In this document: piece by piece, positions 33,757 through 45,798 of the stretch
How positions within the stretch are numbered: the stretch's first letter is position 1
Layout of the letters: each line of letters begins with the position of its first letter
Assembly: GCA_037693485.1 (NCBI GenBank)
Contig: CM075348.1
Span: 35,954,501-36,018,500, forward strand
DNA: 64,000 nucleotides
Direction: 5' to 3'
From: Kitagawia praeruptora
Taxonomy: Eukaryota; Streptophyta; Magnoliopsida; Apiales; Apiaceae
Translations under genes and position numbers: made by a program
The notes under the pieces: generated by a model
Seen by the model: the letters and a program-made list of their open reading frames with translations, nothing else
Told to the model about the DNA's origin: nothing
The model's database searches: none

Positions 33757-35275
33757 AGCCTATTTCCTTCAAAGAAGCTATTTGGAATAGTAATAGTGAG
33801 ATTTGGTTGCAGCGATGGAAGAAGAAATGGAGTCTTTTAAAAAGAACTAAACTTGGGATTGAGTCCCTTTACCTGCAGGTAGAGAAGCTATTAGTTGCAA
33901 GTGGGTGTACAAAAAAAGAAGAAGATCCTACTGAACTCGGTGGTACAAGGTACAAGGCGAGATTTGTAGCGAAGGGGTGTGCATAGAAGGAGTGAGTGGA
34001 CTATAATGAGATTTTTTCTCCGATGATAAAGCACACTTCCATTCAGGAGTTATTGAGTATTGTTGCTCATGGTGATCTTAAGCTACGACAACTTGATGTA
34101 AAAACAACCTTTTTGCATGAAAACTTGGACGAGGAAATTTATATGCATCAACCTGAGGGATACAAGGTTGAGGGTAAGGAACGTCGTATGTCACTTGAGG
34201 AAGTCATTGTATGGACTAAAGTTGTCTCCTCGGTAATGGTACAAGTGATTTGACTTCTTCATGCAAAAATATGGGTACTCCAGAAGTAAGTACGATTATT
34301 ATGTTTATATTCGAAAGCTTCGTGAAGGTGAATACATCTATCTGTTATTGTATGTGGATGACATGCTTATTGCTTCAAAAAACAAGGTGGAGATAGATAG
34401 GTTAAATTTCAACTTAGTGAGGAGTTTGAGATGAAAGACATGGGTTCTGCTAAGAAAATTTGGGTATGAAGATCCGAAAAGAAAGGTTGAACCGTAAATT
34501 GTTCTTAAGTCAGAAAGACTACGTTGAACAGGTTATTGCGAGGTTCGGGATGCAAAGTGCTAAGTCAGTGGTGACTCCATTAATTGGCTCTACACTTTAG
34601 GCTCTCCAATAAACAATCTCCTAGTACAACGGCAGAGAAGAAAAACATGGAGTATATTCCTTATGCTAGTGCAGTTGGAAGTTTAATGTATGCAATATTG
34701 TGTACATGTCCGGATATTTCACAAGCAGTTAGTGTGTTTAGTAGATTCATGGTGAATCCTGGGAAGGCACATTGGCAAGGAGTGAAATAGATATTGCAGT
34801 ATTTAAAGGGTACCATGGACAAAGATTTATGCTTTGGTAGTGATACATGTAAGGTTAGTGGATTTGTGGACTCGGATTATGCAGGTGATCTTGACAGGCG
34901 ATGATCTATTACCTGTTATGTGTTTAGTATACATGGTGCTCCAGTTAGTTGGCAATCAATATTGCAAGTTGTAGTGGCACTTTCTACTACAGAGGCCGAG
35001 TACGTGGTTATTGCAGAGGGAGTGAAAAAAGCATTGTGGTTATGAGATTTTCTATGTGATTTGGGGATTGAGCAGGATCATGTTGACTTGTGGTGTGATA
35101 GTCAAAGTGCGATTAACTTGGCGAAGAATCAAGTTCATCATGCACGTACCAAACATATAGATGTCAAGTATCACTTTATGCGAGATGTCATAGAGGGTGG
35201 TGATGTTTCTTTATTGAAGGTGCACACAGAAGAAAATCCGAAAGACGTGTTAACCAAGGTGGTGACAGCGTGACA
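33757..35275 (+). pseudogene. Degenerate copia reverse transcriptase/RNase H
   Basis: Fragments in several plus-strand frames follow the copia order: ARFVAKG near 33958, DYNEIFSPMIKHTSI and LRQLDVKTTFLHENLDEEIY (33996-34160), YVDDMLIASKNK near 34350, a RNase H start near 34865 (VDSDYAGDL), STTEAEYV near 34985, and CDSQSAINLAKN with TKHIDVKYHFMRD (35090-35190). Multiple frameshifts and stops break it. Gag, protease and integrase are missing, so this is an old 5'-truncated copy, distinct from the two SIRE-type elements. Confidence 0.85.
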
Positions 35276-36112
35276 GGGAGCAAGTTGTAACATTATTTGG
35301 ACTTGCTAAATATCATCCGGTGTTGATTGCCCTTCGGGGCGGTGTTTGGATGAGGTGGAGATTTCATCCCATGGTACGAACTACGGTGACTTGATCCAGA
35401 TTAAGGGTATGTAGGCAGTTATGGTAATATGGCGCAACCAATTGAGATTTACATATCAAGGCTTTCATGGTATTCTCGGTGTTCGTCTATAATTTAAGGT
35501 TTATTAAATGATGTACGAGATGGAGATTTGTGAGGTTGAAAGGTTGGGTTAGTTTTTGGTGCTAATGTGAAAAATTCACAAAAAATTTTCTGGTTGCATT
35601 AGTTGTTTTGTTTTTGCATTTTTCGAAGTTGCAAGGGTCGGATCGTCCTGAATTTTGGATTGCGTCTTTGTTACTCATGTATCTAAATTCTGAATGGTGG
35701 AGATCGGATTTGGAGATGCAAGAAGCCAATTCATTGAGGTAGGGGCAGGGATTATTGCACCATAGTGTGGATTAAGCTACCCGTGGTGAGGTAACTTGGA
35801 GCGGGTATTTTTGGCCCAAAAGGCTCTTTCACTTGGCCAACAAAATCATTTTTCTTTGTGTTTTTAGGTTTAATGTTTATTTTGATTACTGTCCTGTGTT
35901 ATAGGTAATAACTTGTGGTGTTATACCTACATGGTAGTCACAGAGGCATGTCTGTAATCATGTAATAACAAGCGTAATTGTTTAAAATGCCTTGTATCAC
36001 TTATATGACCCCTTAATTGGGGAACCCTTTTTGTTAGATTTTCTCTTGTAAACTGTACTTGTAATGGGCACCAATTTCATCTATGTAACTGTATAAAAAG
36101 TCATGAAATAAT
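35276..36112 (+). repeat. Probable 3' end and LTR of the degenerate copia element
   Basis: A purine-rich GAGATGGAGATT at about 35519-35530 looks like the polypurine tract before a copia LTR starting TGTGAGG. The following 580 bases, with a TATAAAAAG box near 36093, could be LTR. No partner LTR is found upstream, so the boundaries are tentative. Confidence 0.4.
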
Positions 36113-37190
36113 GCTTGAAAGAAGATCCTTGGATCATGCCTCAAGTTTGAAGAACAAGGCTGAATAAATAAACACAAGTGAAGTTGAAGAACGAAAATTT
36201 GCCTAAGTACAAATTTGAAAAGTAATTTGGTCTATTCGAGAAGTCAAAGACACTGTTCGATATCTTAAGAAGTTAACAAGTTAAAGCTCAATTCGATAAA
36301 TCAGAGATTTCACATGTTTAAGACTCTATTAGAGAACTCAAGAATTCAACAAGTCAAAATATCATTCGAGATCTCAAGAATTCAATCAAGTCAATGTCAT
36401 ATTAGATATCTCAAGGATTCAGAAGCTATTTGACATCTCAAGGATTTCATGAGTAAAGACTCTATTCGACAACTCAAGGATTCCAGAAGTAAAAGTCTAA
36501 TTCGAGAAGTTATTCGATGTGTAAGAAAAGGATTTTTAGAGAACTCAGAGTTGTCTAAATTCAAAGCAGTTCTCGAATCAAGCACTTAGTCATTTCTCGA
36601 ATAGGCTTTAGAAGACAAATTACTGAATGTTCTCAAGTCAGAAAATCTATACAAAACATGACACTTACAGTGACCTATCATTGTATTGTGTACATGAAAA
36701 ATCTACAAAGAAGCTTGGAGAGATATTCAAGGGAACAAGTAGCTGAAGAAGTGGATCTGGCCAACATAAAAAGAAGGTTTTATCACATGTTGCCAAGCTT
36801 GCACCAAAATGAAATAGACAAGTTAGGAAAGTTATTTTGTCTGTTTTTTGACAAGTGGGTTGTGCACATGTTCTATAAAGTGCACAGCCTCACTTCCTTA
36901 GCTGTTAAGTTTTTCATAGCAAACACTAAGAATATATCTCTCTAAGAAACGAAGCTGAGAATATTATTTTGTATTCCCAGATTGTAACATACTTTCAATC
37001 TAATAAAATATTAGATTAAAGTGAAATTATGTTCTTATTTCCGCATTGCATATTCATATTAACACCCACTTTCAACCTACATAAACACACATCACAGATT
37101 CAAATAGGTTGTCAAGAAAAGAAAACATGAAAAATTTAGAAAATACATTCACCCCCCCAGTATTTTTGTGTGTGTATTTCATACTCAACA
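36113..37190 (+). repeat. LTR-like block with reiterated TTCGA/CTCAAG word
   Basis: The block ends ATACTCAACA after a CATTCACCCCCCC tract, which matches the 3' end architecture of the SIRE-type LTR at 62460-62494 (CAACCCCCCTT then CTAACA). Between 36225 and 36605 roughly ten degenerate copies of (A/T)TTCGA-A-CTCAAG-ATTC occur. No primer site follows, so it would be a solo LTR or fragment. The left end and target duplication are not identified. Confidence 0.5.
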
Positions 37191-37538
37191 CTACTACCAA
37201 AGTTTTGGACAAAATTCCTCTTACACTTATTATTGAACTTGTATTTGGTTGTTAGTACAACTATTTTTAAATAATAAGAAGGTTATTTTGATAATCAAAA
37301 CAAAATATAAGTAGATTTCCTAAATTTTAAAAGAATTTTCAATGTAAAAAATTGTCAATTTATTTTCTCTTTTGTTTCTTTGTAGTTTTAATTGGAAAAT
37401 AATTGTTAAACCATCACTAAATTAAAGATTATTTTGTTAATTTTACATGAACAGTAAAATCATTCAAATCAAATTTTAAGAATTTAAGATAAAGCATATA
37501 ATAAATTGAATATGTAAGATCTTACATATATATATATA
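37191..37538. other. AT-rich spacer
   Basis: About 350 bases of AT-rich sequence without gene or repeat boundary, ending in the (TA)n tract that precedes the first of the foldback MITEs. Confidence 0.4.
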
Positions 37539-37891
37539 GGGTCTTGTTCTAATAGAAACTAAATTAGAATAGAAACTAGAAACTAAACATAAATTAAATA
37601 TTTCAAGCTAATCTAATGACCAAATTAGGGGTACCCCAATACAAAAAGTTCATAATATTCTTGGCTCCATCCAGCAAAAAAAAAAAAAAAAATACTGTTC
37701 ACTGCTGACGTGGCAGTGACGTCAGCGTGAACAGTATTTTTTTTTTTTTTTTTTTTTGCTGGATGGAGCCAATAATTTTAAACACTTTTTGTGAAGGTGC
37801 CCCTGGCGGGGCCATTAGAATAAATGAAATATAATTTATTTAGTGTTGGTTTCTAGTTTCTATTCTAAGATTGGTTTCTATTTGACCACTA

Positions 37892-37893
<2 letters not shown>
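37539..37893. mobile_element. (TA)n-associated foldback MITE A
   Basis: The arms TCTAATAGAAACTAAATTAG at left and TGGTTTCTATTTGACCA at right are inverted. Inside are GGGGTACCCCAATACAAAAA and its counterpart TTTTTGTGAAGGTGCCCCTG, then CATCCAGCAAAAA/TTTTTGCTGGATGGAGCC. The centre is a hairpin with TGACGTGGCAGTGACGTCAG. (TA)n lies on both sides. Confidence 0.85.
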
Positions 37894-37930
<37 letters not shown>

Positions 37931-37932
<2 letters not shown>

Positions 37933-38283
37933 CTCCTGGTCAAATAGAAACCAAATTTAGAATAAAAACTAGAAACTAACACTAAATAAATTATACTTCA
38001 TCTATTCTAAGGGCCCCGCCAGGGGCACCATTATAAAAAATGTCCTAAATTAATTGACCAACGTCCAGCAAAAAAAATAAAATAAAAATCACTATTTACG
38101 CTGACATCACTGCCACGTCAACACATCGAACAATGATTTTTTTTTTTTACTAAATAGAGGGTAGATTATTATTCATTTTTTGTATTGGACTACCCCTAGT
38201 TTGGTCATTAGATTAGCTTCAATTTTTTATTTGGGTTTGGTTTCTAGTTTCTATTCTAATTTAGTTTCCATTAGAACAAGACC
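37931..38283. mobile_element. (TA)n-associated foldback MITE B
   Basis: Left arm TGGTCAAATAGAAACCAAAT and right arm TTTAGTTTCCATTAGAACAA are related to MITE A arms in exchanged order, so A and B look like opposite orientations of one family. The core CCCCGCCAGGGGCACC and the apex word GCCACGTCAACAC are present. (TA)n borders both ends. Confidence 0.85.
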
Positions 38284-38296
38284 ATATATATATATA

Positions 38297-38667
38297 GGCC
38301 TTTGCTCCATACAGAACACTCTTATATAACAAACAATAAAGAACACTATAAAATCATTTATTCCAATAGATCCATTGGCCCCGCCAGGGGCACCCAATAC
38401 AAAAAGTTCTTATTTTTTTAGGTTCTATCCATCCAGGGAAAAAATTTTTTTTTTTTGAAAATTTACTGTTCATCGATGACGTCACTGATGACGTCATCAT
38501 GACGTCATCGATGAACAGTAAATTTTCAAATTTTTTTTTGCTGGATGGATAGAGCCTAAAAAAATAAGAACTTTTTGTATTGGGTGGCCCCGCCAGGGGC
38601 AATGGATCTATTAGATATGAGGTGTTCTTTGTTGTTTGTTATATAAGGTGTTTGCTATGGAGTCCAA

Positions 38668-38669
<2 letters not shown>
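38297..38669. mobile_element. (TA)n-associated foldback MITE C
   Basis: The arms use a different word (TCCATACAGAACACTCTTAT at left; TTATATAAGGTGTTTGC at right), but the core CCCCGCCAGGGGCACCCAAT and its mirror are conserved. The centre is an almost perfect palindrome with four TGACGTCA-type sites (38476-38505). It is the most symmetrical member. Confidence 0.87.
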
Positions 38670-38718
<49 letters not shown>

Positions 38719-38719
<1 letters not shown>

Positions 38720-39089
38720 CTTTTGCTCAAATACAAACCACTCTTAAAATGAGAACTACAAACCAACACAAAATGTATTATATTTCATATATTTTAAGGG
38801 CCCCGCCAGGGGCATCTTCACAAAAAAAATCTTATAATTCAACCCTCTATCGATTCATCAAAAAAAATAATAAAAAAAATAAAAAAAAAACTGCTTCCAC
38901 GTCATCATTTTTTTTAAAAAAATTATTATTTTTTAAATATTTTTTGTCGATGAATGTATAAAGGGTAGAATTATAAGATTTTTTCGTATTGGGGTATCCC
39001 TATTTTGGTCATTAGATTAGCTTAAATGTTGGATTGGAATTTGGTTTTTAGGTTTGTATTCTAAGGAGTTTTGTATTGGAGTAGCCCCC
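38719..39089. mobile_element. (TA)n-associated foldback MITE D
   Basis: The arms carry ATACAAACCACTCTTAAAAT at left and TTTGTATTCTAAGGAGTTTT at right. The left core CCCCGCCAGGGGCATCTTCA is present; the right half is more diverged. The apex keeps CCACGTCATCA. The left (TA)n tract is about 49 bases long. Confidence 0.82.
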
Positions 39090-39591
39090 TATATTTATAT
39101 ATAAATAGCTATTCCAATACAAACCCCCCTACAATAGAAACCTAGAAACTAATATATTAATTAATTATTTATTTAAAATCTTAACCCCGCTAATTTACAT
39201 CCCAAACATCACTACTTTTAACACCCACCACCACAGATCGGAGAAGACCACCACACCACCACCATCGCCACCCACCACATCACTACCACCATTGCCACCA
39301 CGCCCATACCACCGCTGGCACCCACCACACTACCATCAACACTGTTCAGATTGAAGCTTGTCGTTCATTGTTCATCACTAATTGAAGCTTGTCATCATTG
39401 ATGACTATTAATCATCATTGATTTGTTCGTCAAAGATCTGTTGTTCTTAATATATCAAATTATATTAAGAATTCACTAAATCATTTGTATAGAAATCAAC
39501 CGTTTATATTACAGAAATCAATAATTTATACAATAAAAATCACTAATTATTACCAATTTAGCAGAAGATCTAAACTTTAAAATACACACAC

Positions 39592-40111
39592 TGATATGGG
39601 CTAAAAATAAGCCCTAAAGACACATTTAATGTGAAATTAGTTAGACCCGGAATGGTCCAAATGTGGGGCCCACCAGATGGGCCCAAACCCTATTTTACAA
39701 TATTAATTTCGTAATTAATATTAGGGTTAATAAACAGCTCAGCAATAAGTGTTAAATAAGGACATTATCTCTACAAGGAGTAGCCTCCAAGGCACACACT
39801 CATACAAGGAAACAGACTCCTACCTTGTAGGAGTCTAGAACTTTCCTCAAGACTGACTTGCCCACCAAGTCACCTAACCCTACTACGGCTCTAGGGCTTC
39901 TCAGCCTATATAAAGGGTCAGACCCCTCACCCCTAGAACTACGTTTTTTGGCTTGATCTTTGATACACATCAAAGTACGTAGGCATCTTGTGAAGGCAGA
40001 TACAGCCACGAGCACAAGAGCAGCCATATAAGCACGAAGCTCACGAACCCTAGCAATAAACACACATAAACCCTTGCCGCAATCTAATAACCTAGTTTTT
40101 ATTCCACAACA
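39592..40111 (+). repeat. 5' LTR of the gypsy element
   Basis: It begins TGATATGGGC and ends CCACAACA. A TATATAAA box at 39907-39914 is the promoter candidate. The left flank CACAC equals the right flank of the 3' LTR. Confidence 0.95.
39907..39914 (+). promoter_or_regulatory. TATA box of the gypsy 5' LTR
   Basis: CCTATATAAAGGG is a canonical plant TATA context and is conserved at 49971-49978 in the 3' LTR and, on the minus strand, in the solo LTR at 50646-51228. Confidence 0.75.
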
Positions 40112-40131
40112 TTTGGCGCCGTCTTTGGGAC
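40112..40131 (+). other. Gypsy primer-binding site
   Basis: TTTGGCGCCGTCTTTGGGAC follows the 5' LTR directly; TGGCGCC is the conserved primer-site start of many plant Tat/Athila elements. Confidence 0.85.
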
Positions 40132-40144
40132 AAAGACATCAACC

Positions 40145-41888
40145 ATGGTAACTACACGAAGAACAACACCAATCACTACAGAGCCAATCACTACTGAGGC
40201 TCTGCCCCTAAGCTCCGCCTGTTACTGAGCAGGTACCCCCAGCCACAGGGGCGATTACTCAAGTTCAGGTTTCTCAACCTCCAGGGACTAATCCCCATGC
40301 CGGGGGAACGTTACCTATGGTCATCCACCCAGGAACCAGCTCTCTTCAGACGCTGGTTTCTCCTAACCGCCCACCACCAGGAGTACAGATCCATACTACG
40401 GATCTCCCCAGGAATACCAATCCAATGTATGGTCTGCCTAATTACCCTCCTGGACCCAGTGGTCATGCCTTGCAAATCAGAGATCGAGAGCATCTTGACT
40501 ACTCTGGCCCCTATACTGACGAATCATCAACTGATGATGATCGCGATGAAGCCCCGAGAAGGCGACGTGCTAGCAGAGAACGAAGAAGGAGAACACAAAC
40601 TATCCATGATGGACCCCCCTTGATAGCTGCTGAAAGAATCAAGGCTCATGAGGCCGAGATTTTAAGGATAAAGGAAGATATTGCCAGAGAAAAAGCTAGG
40701 TTGAATCAAACTTAGCTTCCTCCAACCTTAGGACCGGTTCCCTTTATAGATCTAGAGGGGCCTTCGAGGAGGCAGAGAAGGGCTGACGCCCCAATTGGAA
40801 GAACAACAAGGGTGGAAACCCCCAAGAGCAACCCCAAGGATCTGATGCCACTTGGGGATCCTGATGATCCCACACCCCCGTTTACTGAGGAGGTGATGAA
40901 TGCTCGTATCTCAAAGAAGTTTAAGATGCCGACAATTAAAGCTTATGATGGAACGGGTGATCCTGCAAACCACGTTAGGACATTCTCAAACGCTCTGCTG
41001 TTACAGCCTGCAAGTGACGCTTTGAAGTGTAGGGCATTCCCTCAAACTCTGTCAGGTATGGCTCAAAAATGGTATAGTCGGCTGCCTGCAAACTCAATTG
41101 GTTCCTTTAAGGAGTTGAGTGCTGCTTTCGTTATTCAGTTTATCAGCGGAAGAGTGCTTGAGAAAAGTTCTGCATCCCTTATGTATGTTGTACAAGGGAA
41201 GAACGAAAGTCTGAGAGACTATCTTAAGAGGTTCACCAAGGAGACTTTGAACATTACTGATCTGGAAAATAAGGTGGCAATGGTAGCCCTGGAACATGGC
41301 ACCACCGACCTATATTTTAAAAGGTAATTGGCGAAGCATCCTCCCGAGAATATGGCTGAGCTCCAGCGAAGGGCTGACAAGTATATCAAAGCTGAGGATA
41401 GTATGAAGAAGGAGGCCGCAGCAGGCAATGGCCGGGGTAGCAATGATACAAAGAAGCGAAAGCAAGAGCAGGAGTACGATGCAAGGGACAAGTATCCCCG
41501 AACTAGCAAAGACTCTGACTCGCCACCAAAAAAGAGCCTGGGACAAAGGTTCTCTGATTATGCAAGGTTGAATGCCCCAAGGAGCCAGATCCTGTTGGAT
41601 ATCGAAAAGGATAAGGACTTTCGGTGGCCGAAACCACTTAGGGGAGACCCCGAGAAGAGAAACAAGGATCTATATTGTAGATTTCACAAAGATGTGGGAC
41701 ATGATACAGATGATTGCAGACAGTTGAAGGATGAGATTGAGTTTTTAATCCGTAAGGGAAAGCTGAATAAATTCACTAAGGGTGAAGATCGTGGAGCCCA
41801 AAGAAGAGATTATGACAGAAGAGACGATGATAGAAGAGACAACAATCGCGATCGAAACACACAGCCCGAGGGCCAGTTATCAACATGA
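40145..41888 (+). pseudogene. gag: Gypsy gag
   Basis: The start ATG at 40145 (MVTTRRTT) is followed by a frameshift before 40317. From there one frame runs on, interrupted by TAG at 40713-40715 and TAA at 41325-41327. The capsid part is clear (ISKKFKMPTIKAYDGTGDP, QKWYSRLPANSIGSFKEL, DYLKRFTKE), the retrotrans-gag domain of plant gypsy elements. The C-terminal knuckle is CRFHKDVGHDTDDC, typical of Tat gag, followed by an Arg/Asp-rich tail. A frameshift near 41875 separates gag from the protease region. Confidence 0.9.
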
Positions 41889-41889
41889 T

Positions 41890-44320
41890 TTGGGGAGGAC
41901 CAACGGCAGCTGGCACAACTCGTAACTCACGAAAGGCCTATGCTCGAGAAGTGATGCAAATTGTTGGAGAGACCCCGAAGTGTGCTAAGACAGAAGTGGC
42001 AATTGGCTTTGACGACTAAGACCTCGAAGGGGTGAAGTTCCCCCATGATGACCCATTGGTCATAACCCCAGTGATTGGAAACTCAGAAGTAAAGCGAGTC
42101 TTGATAGACAATGGAGCCTCTATTGATATTTTGTTTCATGATGCTTTTGTGAAAATGGGATACACTGATTCTCAGCTGACCCCGACTAACATGCCCATCT
42201 ACGGATTCAATGGAGTTGAGTCCAAGGTTGAGGGTACTATTCAGTTGCCCATGACAATTGGACAAGAGCCTAGGGAGGCTACTCAGATGCTGAATTTTCT
42301 GGTAATCAAGGCAGCCTCAACCTATAATGCAATCCTTGGAAGGATAGGACTTCATGCGTTCACGGCTGTGGCCTCAACCTACCACATGAAAATCAAGTTT
42401 CCAACCCGGAATTGTGTTGGAGAACAAAAGGGTGATCAGAAGATGGCAAGAAGTTGTTATGTGTCCGCACTGAGAGCCGATGGAGTTGGGGGGCAGGTAC
42501 TCCCCATTGAGGACATGGATGTCCGTGGAGATGATGAACATCGTGGGAAACCAGCAGAGGACTTGGTCCCCATACCTTTGGAGTTAGGCGACCTGGAGAA
42601 AGTCACCTATATAGGAGCTTCTCTAAAAAAACCTCTAAAAGGAAAGTTGATAGCATTCTTACAGGAAAATAGTGATGTGTTTGCTTGGACTGCTGCTGAT
42701 ATGCCAGGGATTGATCCCCAACTCATAACTCATAAGTTGAATGTTTATCCTGATCGGAAGAAGATAAAACAGAAGAAAAGGAATTTTGCTCCTGAAAGGC
42801 AAGAAGCCATTAAGCAAGAGGTTGATAAACTCTTAGAGGCTGGGTTCATTGAAGAGATACAATTCCCAGAATGGTTAGCTAACCCTGTGATGGTCAAGAA
42901 GGCGAACGGGAAGTGGAGGATGTGTATAGATTTTACCGATCTGAATGATGTCTGTCCTAAGGATTGTTTTCCCCTGCCAAGGATAGATATGTTGATAGAT
43001 GCCACAGCTGGACATGAGATGCTGAGTTTCATGGACGGGTTCAGTGGTTACAATCAGATTAAAATTCACGAGGATGACATCCCAAAGGTATCTTTCATAA
43101 CTGATTTTGGTGTTTTCTGTTATCTTGTTATGGCTTTTGGACTAAAGAATGCAGGAGCCACTTACCAACGACTGGTAAACAAGATATTCGCCCATCTGAT
43201 TGGGAAAACCATGGAGGTCTATGTAGATGACATGTTAGTCAAGAGCCTGTGTAAAATAGATCACATCAAACATCTTATGGTGCTAAGACACCATAAGATG
43301 ATGTTGAATCCAGCCAAGTGTGCCTTTGGAGTTGGATCAGGAAAATTCTTGGGATTGATGGTTTCAAAGAGAGGCATAGAGGCCAACCCCGACAAGATCA
43401 AAGCAATTCTGGACATGGAACCACCTCGTTCTATAAGAGATGTGCAAAAGCTAACGGGCCGAGTTGCAGCCCTTGGGAGATTCATCTCCAAATCTGGTGA
43501 CAAATGCTTGCCTTTCTTTCAAGCATTGAAGAAGGTGAAAAATTTTGAGTGGACTTCTGAGAACCAGGAGGCTTTCGAACAGCTGAAGAAGTATATGGCT
43601 GAAGCCCCACTATTGGCCAAGCCTATTCCCGGAGAAGTTCTTTACTTATACCTGGCGGTATCCGAACAAGCATTGAGTGCTGTTCTTATCAGGGAAGAAA
43701 AGAAAATTCAGAAACCTATCTACTATGTGAGTAAGGTGTTGCATGGGGCTGAGTTGAATTACTCACCCATTGAGAAGTTTGCTTTGGCATTAGTAACAGC
43801 CTCGAGGAAGTTGCGACCTTATTTTCAGGCACATAAGATTCAAGTCTTGACAAACCAGCAGTTAAGAAACATACTGCACAGCCCTAAGGCCAGTGGAAGG
43901 CTAATCAAGTGGGCAATTGAATTAGGAGAGTTTGATATCACATACAAGCCTCGGACGGCCATTAAGGCTCAGGCATTGGCTGACTTCGTGGTTGAATGCA
44001 CCATTAACAACCAAGAAGTCGGGGGGCAAGAGATGGTAACTACCCCTGAGAAGGAACATAAGGATGAGGAACCTGTACCTGATCTGAAAGAATATTGGGT
44101 GCTCTATTTTGATGGAGCATCAAAAACAAAGTCAAGTACAGGCATGGTCTTACAAAGCCCCGATGGGTTTATGGTTGAATATGCTTTGAAGTTAGACTTC
44201 CCAACGACCAACAATGAAGCTGAGTATGAAGCTCTGATAGCTGGTTTGGGCTTAGCTAAAATCATGAGGGTCAAGAACCTTAAAGTTTGTGGAGACTCAA
44301 GGCTATGGTATCGCAAGTGA
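41890..44320 (+). pseudogene. pol: Gypsy pol: protease, reverse transcriptase, RNase H, start of second RNase H
   Basis: A linker (IWGGPTAAG, AYAREVMQ) with a TAA at 42017-42019 leads into the protease, with active site VLIDNGASIDILF. RT follows with GKWRMCIDFTDLNDVCPKD, FPLPRID, FMDGFSGYNQI, MAFGLKNAGATYQRLV and the catalytic EVYVDDMLVKS. The first RNase H has PIYYVSKVLHGAELNYSPIE and LTNQQLR; the usual Asp in LTD is Asn here. The second RNase H starts YWVLYFDGASKTKSSTG with NNEAEYEALIAGL and breaks at KVCGDS by one missing base near 44305. Confidence 0.92.
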
Positions 44321-45798
44321 ATGGTGAGTTTGAAGCTAAGGATGAAACTATGGCGAAATACCTGAGAGTCGTGAAAGCTGTTATGACTCAGTTTGAAGAG
44401 TGCTATGTTGAGCATATCCCGAGAGAAGAAAATGTTAAGGCCGATGCCCTGTCTAAGTTCGCTTCTTCTGAGATAGAAAATTATGCAGGGAGTGTTTACT
44501 TCCAGGTCTTGAAGGCCCCGACCGTCAACTCAAAGTTAGTGGCACCAATTGATGTAGGAGGCTGTTGGATAGATCCTATCAAGGCTCACCTTGAAACCGG
44601 ATGGCTCCCTGACAATGCCTTGGAAGCACGGAAACTGTCAGTAAGAGCATTGAGATATGCCTTAATTGAAGGCATCCTTTACAAAAGGTCATTTGTCATC
44701 CCATATTTGAAGTGTTTAAGGCCCCAAGAGGCAAAGGAAGCATTGGAGGAAGTTCATGGAGGGATCTGTGGGCAGCACTTGGGGGGCAGAGCCCTAGCTC
44801 ATAAGATTACTCGTTTGGGATTCTATTGGCCAGAGATGTTGGCTGACGCTCAAGATTATGTTAAAAGGTGTGATAGGTGCCAAAAGCATGCTCCAATTAT
44901 AAGGCAGCCACCGGAGAGGTTAACATTAGTTAATTCTCCTATTCCATTTGCCATGTGGGGAATGGACATACTCGGCCCTTTCCCTGTAGCTTCAGCACAA
45001 AGGAAATTCTTGATAGTGGCCATTGATTACTTCACTAAGTGGATTGAGGCTAAACCTTTAGCCAAGATAACCACCAAACAGGTTGCCCATTTCTTTTGGG
45101 AAAACGTAATTTACAGGTATGGAATTCCCCGAATCCTTGTGACGGATAATGGAACACAGTTTAACAATGAAGAGTTTAAGAAGTACTGTGAGGAAAATGC
45201 CATCAAGCTTCGTTTTACCTCTGTAGCACACCCCCAAGCTAATGGACAGGCTGAGGTAGCCAATCGGATTATCCTTGATGGACTAAAGAAGAGGGTTGAA
45301 CGTTCAAGAAATACTTGGGTGGATGAATTACTGCCTATACTTTGGGCGTATCGCACTACTTGCAAAGTAACAACTGGAGAAACCCCTTTCTTGCTGGCTT
45401 ATGGAGCTGAGGCAGTGGTGCCCTTAGAAATTATGCATGCTTCACCTCGAGTTGAAGCATATGAACCAGAAAGTAATGAAGAAGGCATGAGGTTGGCTCT
45501 TGATCTGATTGACGAGGTCAGGGATGAAGCAAACGCCAGGAATGCAGAACATTAGAAAAGGGCATCCTTCCACTATAACCAAAGGGTTAAAGAGAGGTTC
45601 TTTCGGCAAGACGACTTGGTCTTAAGGAGGATAGAAGCCTCAGGAGTTGGCCAAAAGGGCAAGCTAGCCCCAAACTGGGAAGGACCATATCGAGTCAGGA
45701 AGGTGCTAGGGCGAGGATCTTACAAGTTGGAAACCTTGGACGGGGTTGAGGTGCCCCGAACTTGGCATGCAGTGAACCTCAAGACTTATTATGTTTAA
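44287..45798 (+). pseudogene. Gypsy pol: end of second RNase H, integrase, GPY region
   Basis: The frame continues the second RNase H (VSQVNGEFEAKDETM, HIPREENVKADALSK). Integrase follows: HHCC zinc finger (H in HGGICGQHLGG, closing CDRC), catalytic Asp in WGMDILGPF, second Asp in LVTDNGTQF and Glu in ANGQAEVANRI. A TAG at 45553-45555 interrupts the C-terminal part. The same frame then reads the GPY-type module (LAPNWEGPYRV, RTWHAVNLKTYYV) and ends at 45798. No chromodomain is present. Confidence 0.92.

Noticed and set aside
37539..39089. Satellite array formed by the four neighbouring MITEs
   Set aside because: Arms differ between units and each unit is separately bounded by (TA)n, so independent insertions are more likely than tandem amplification.
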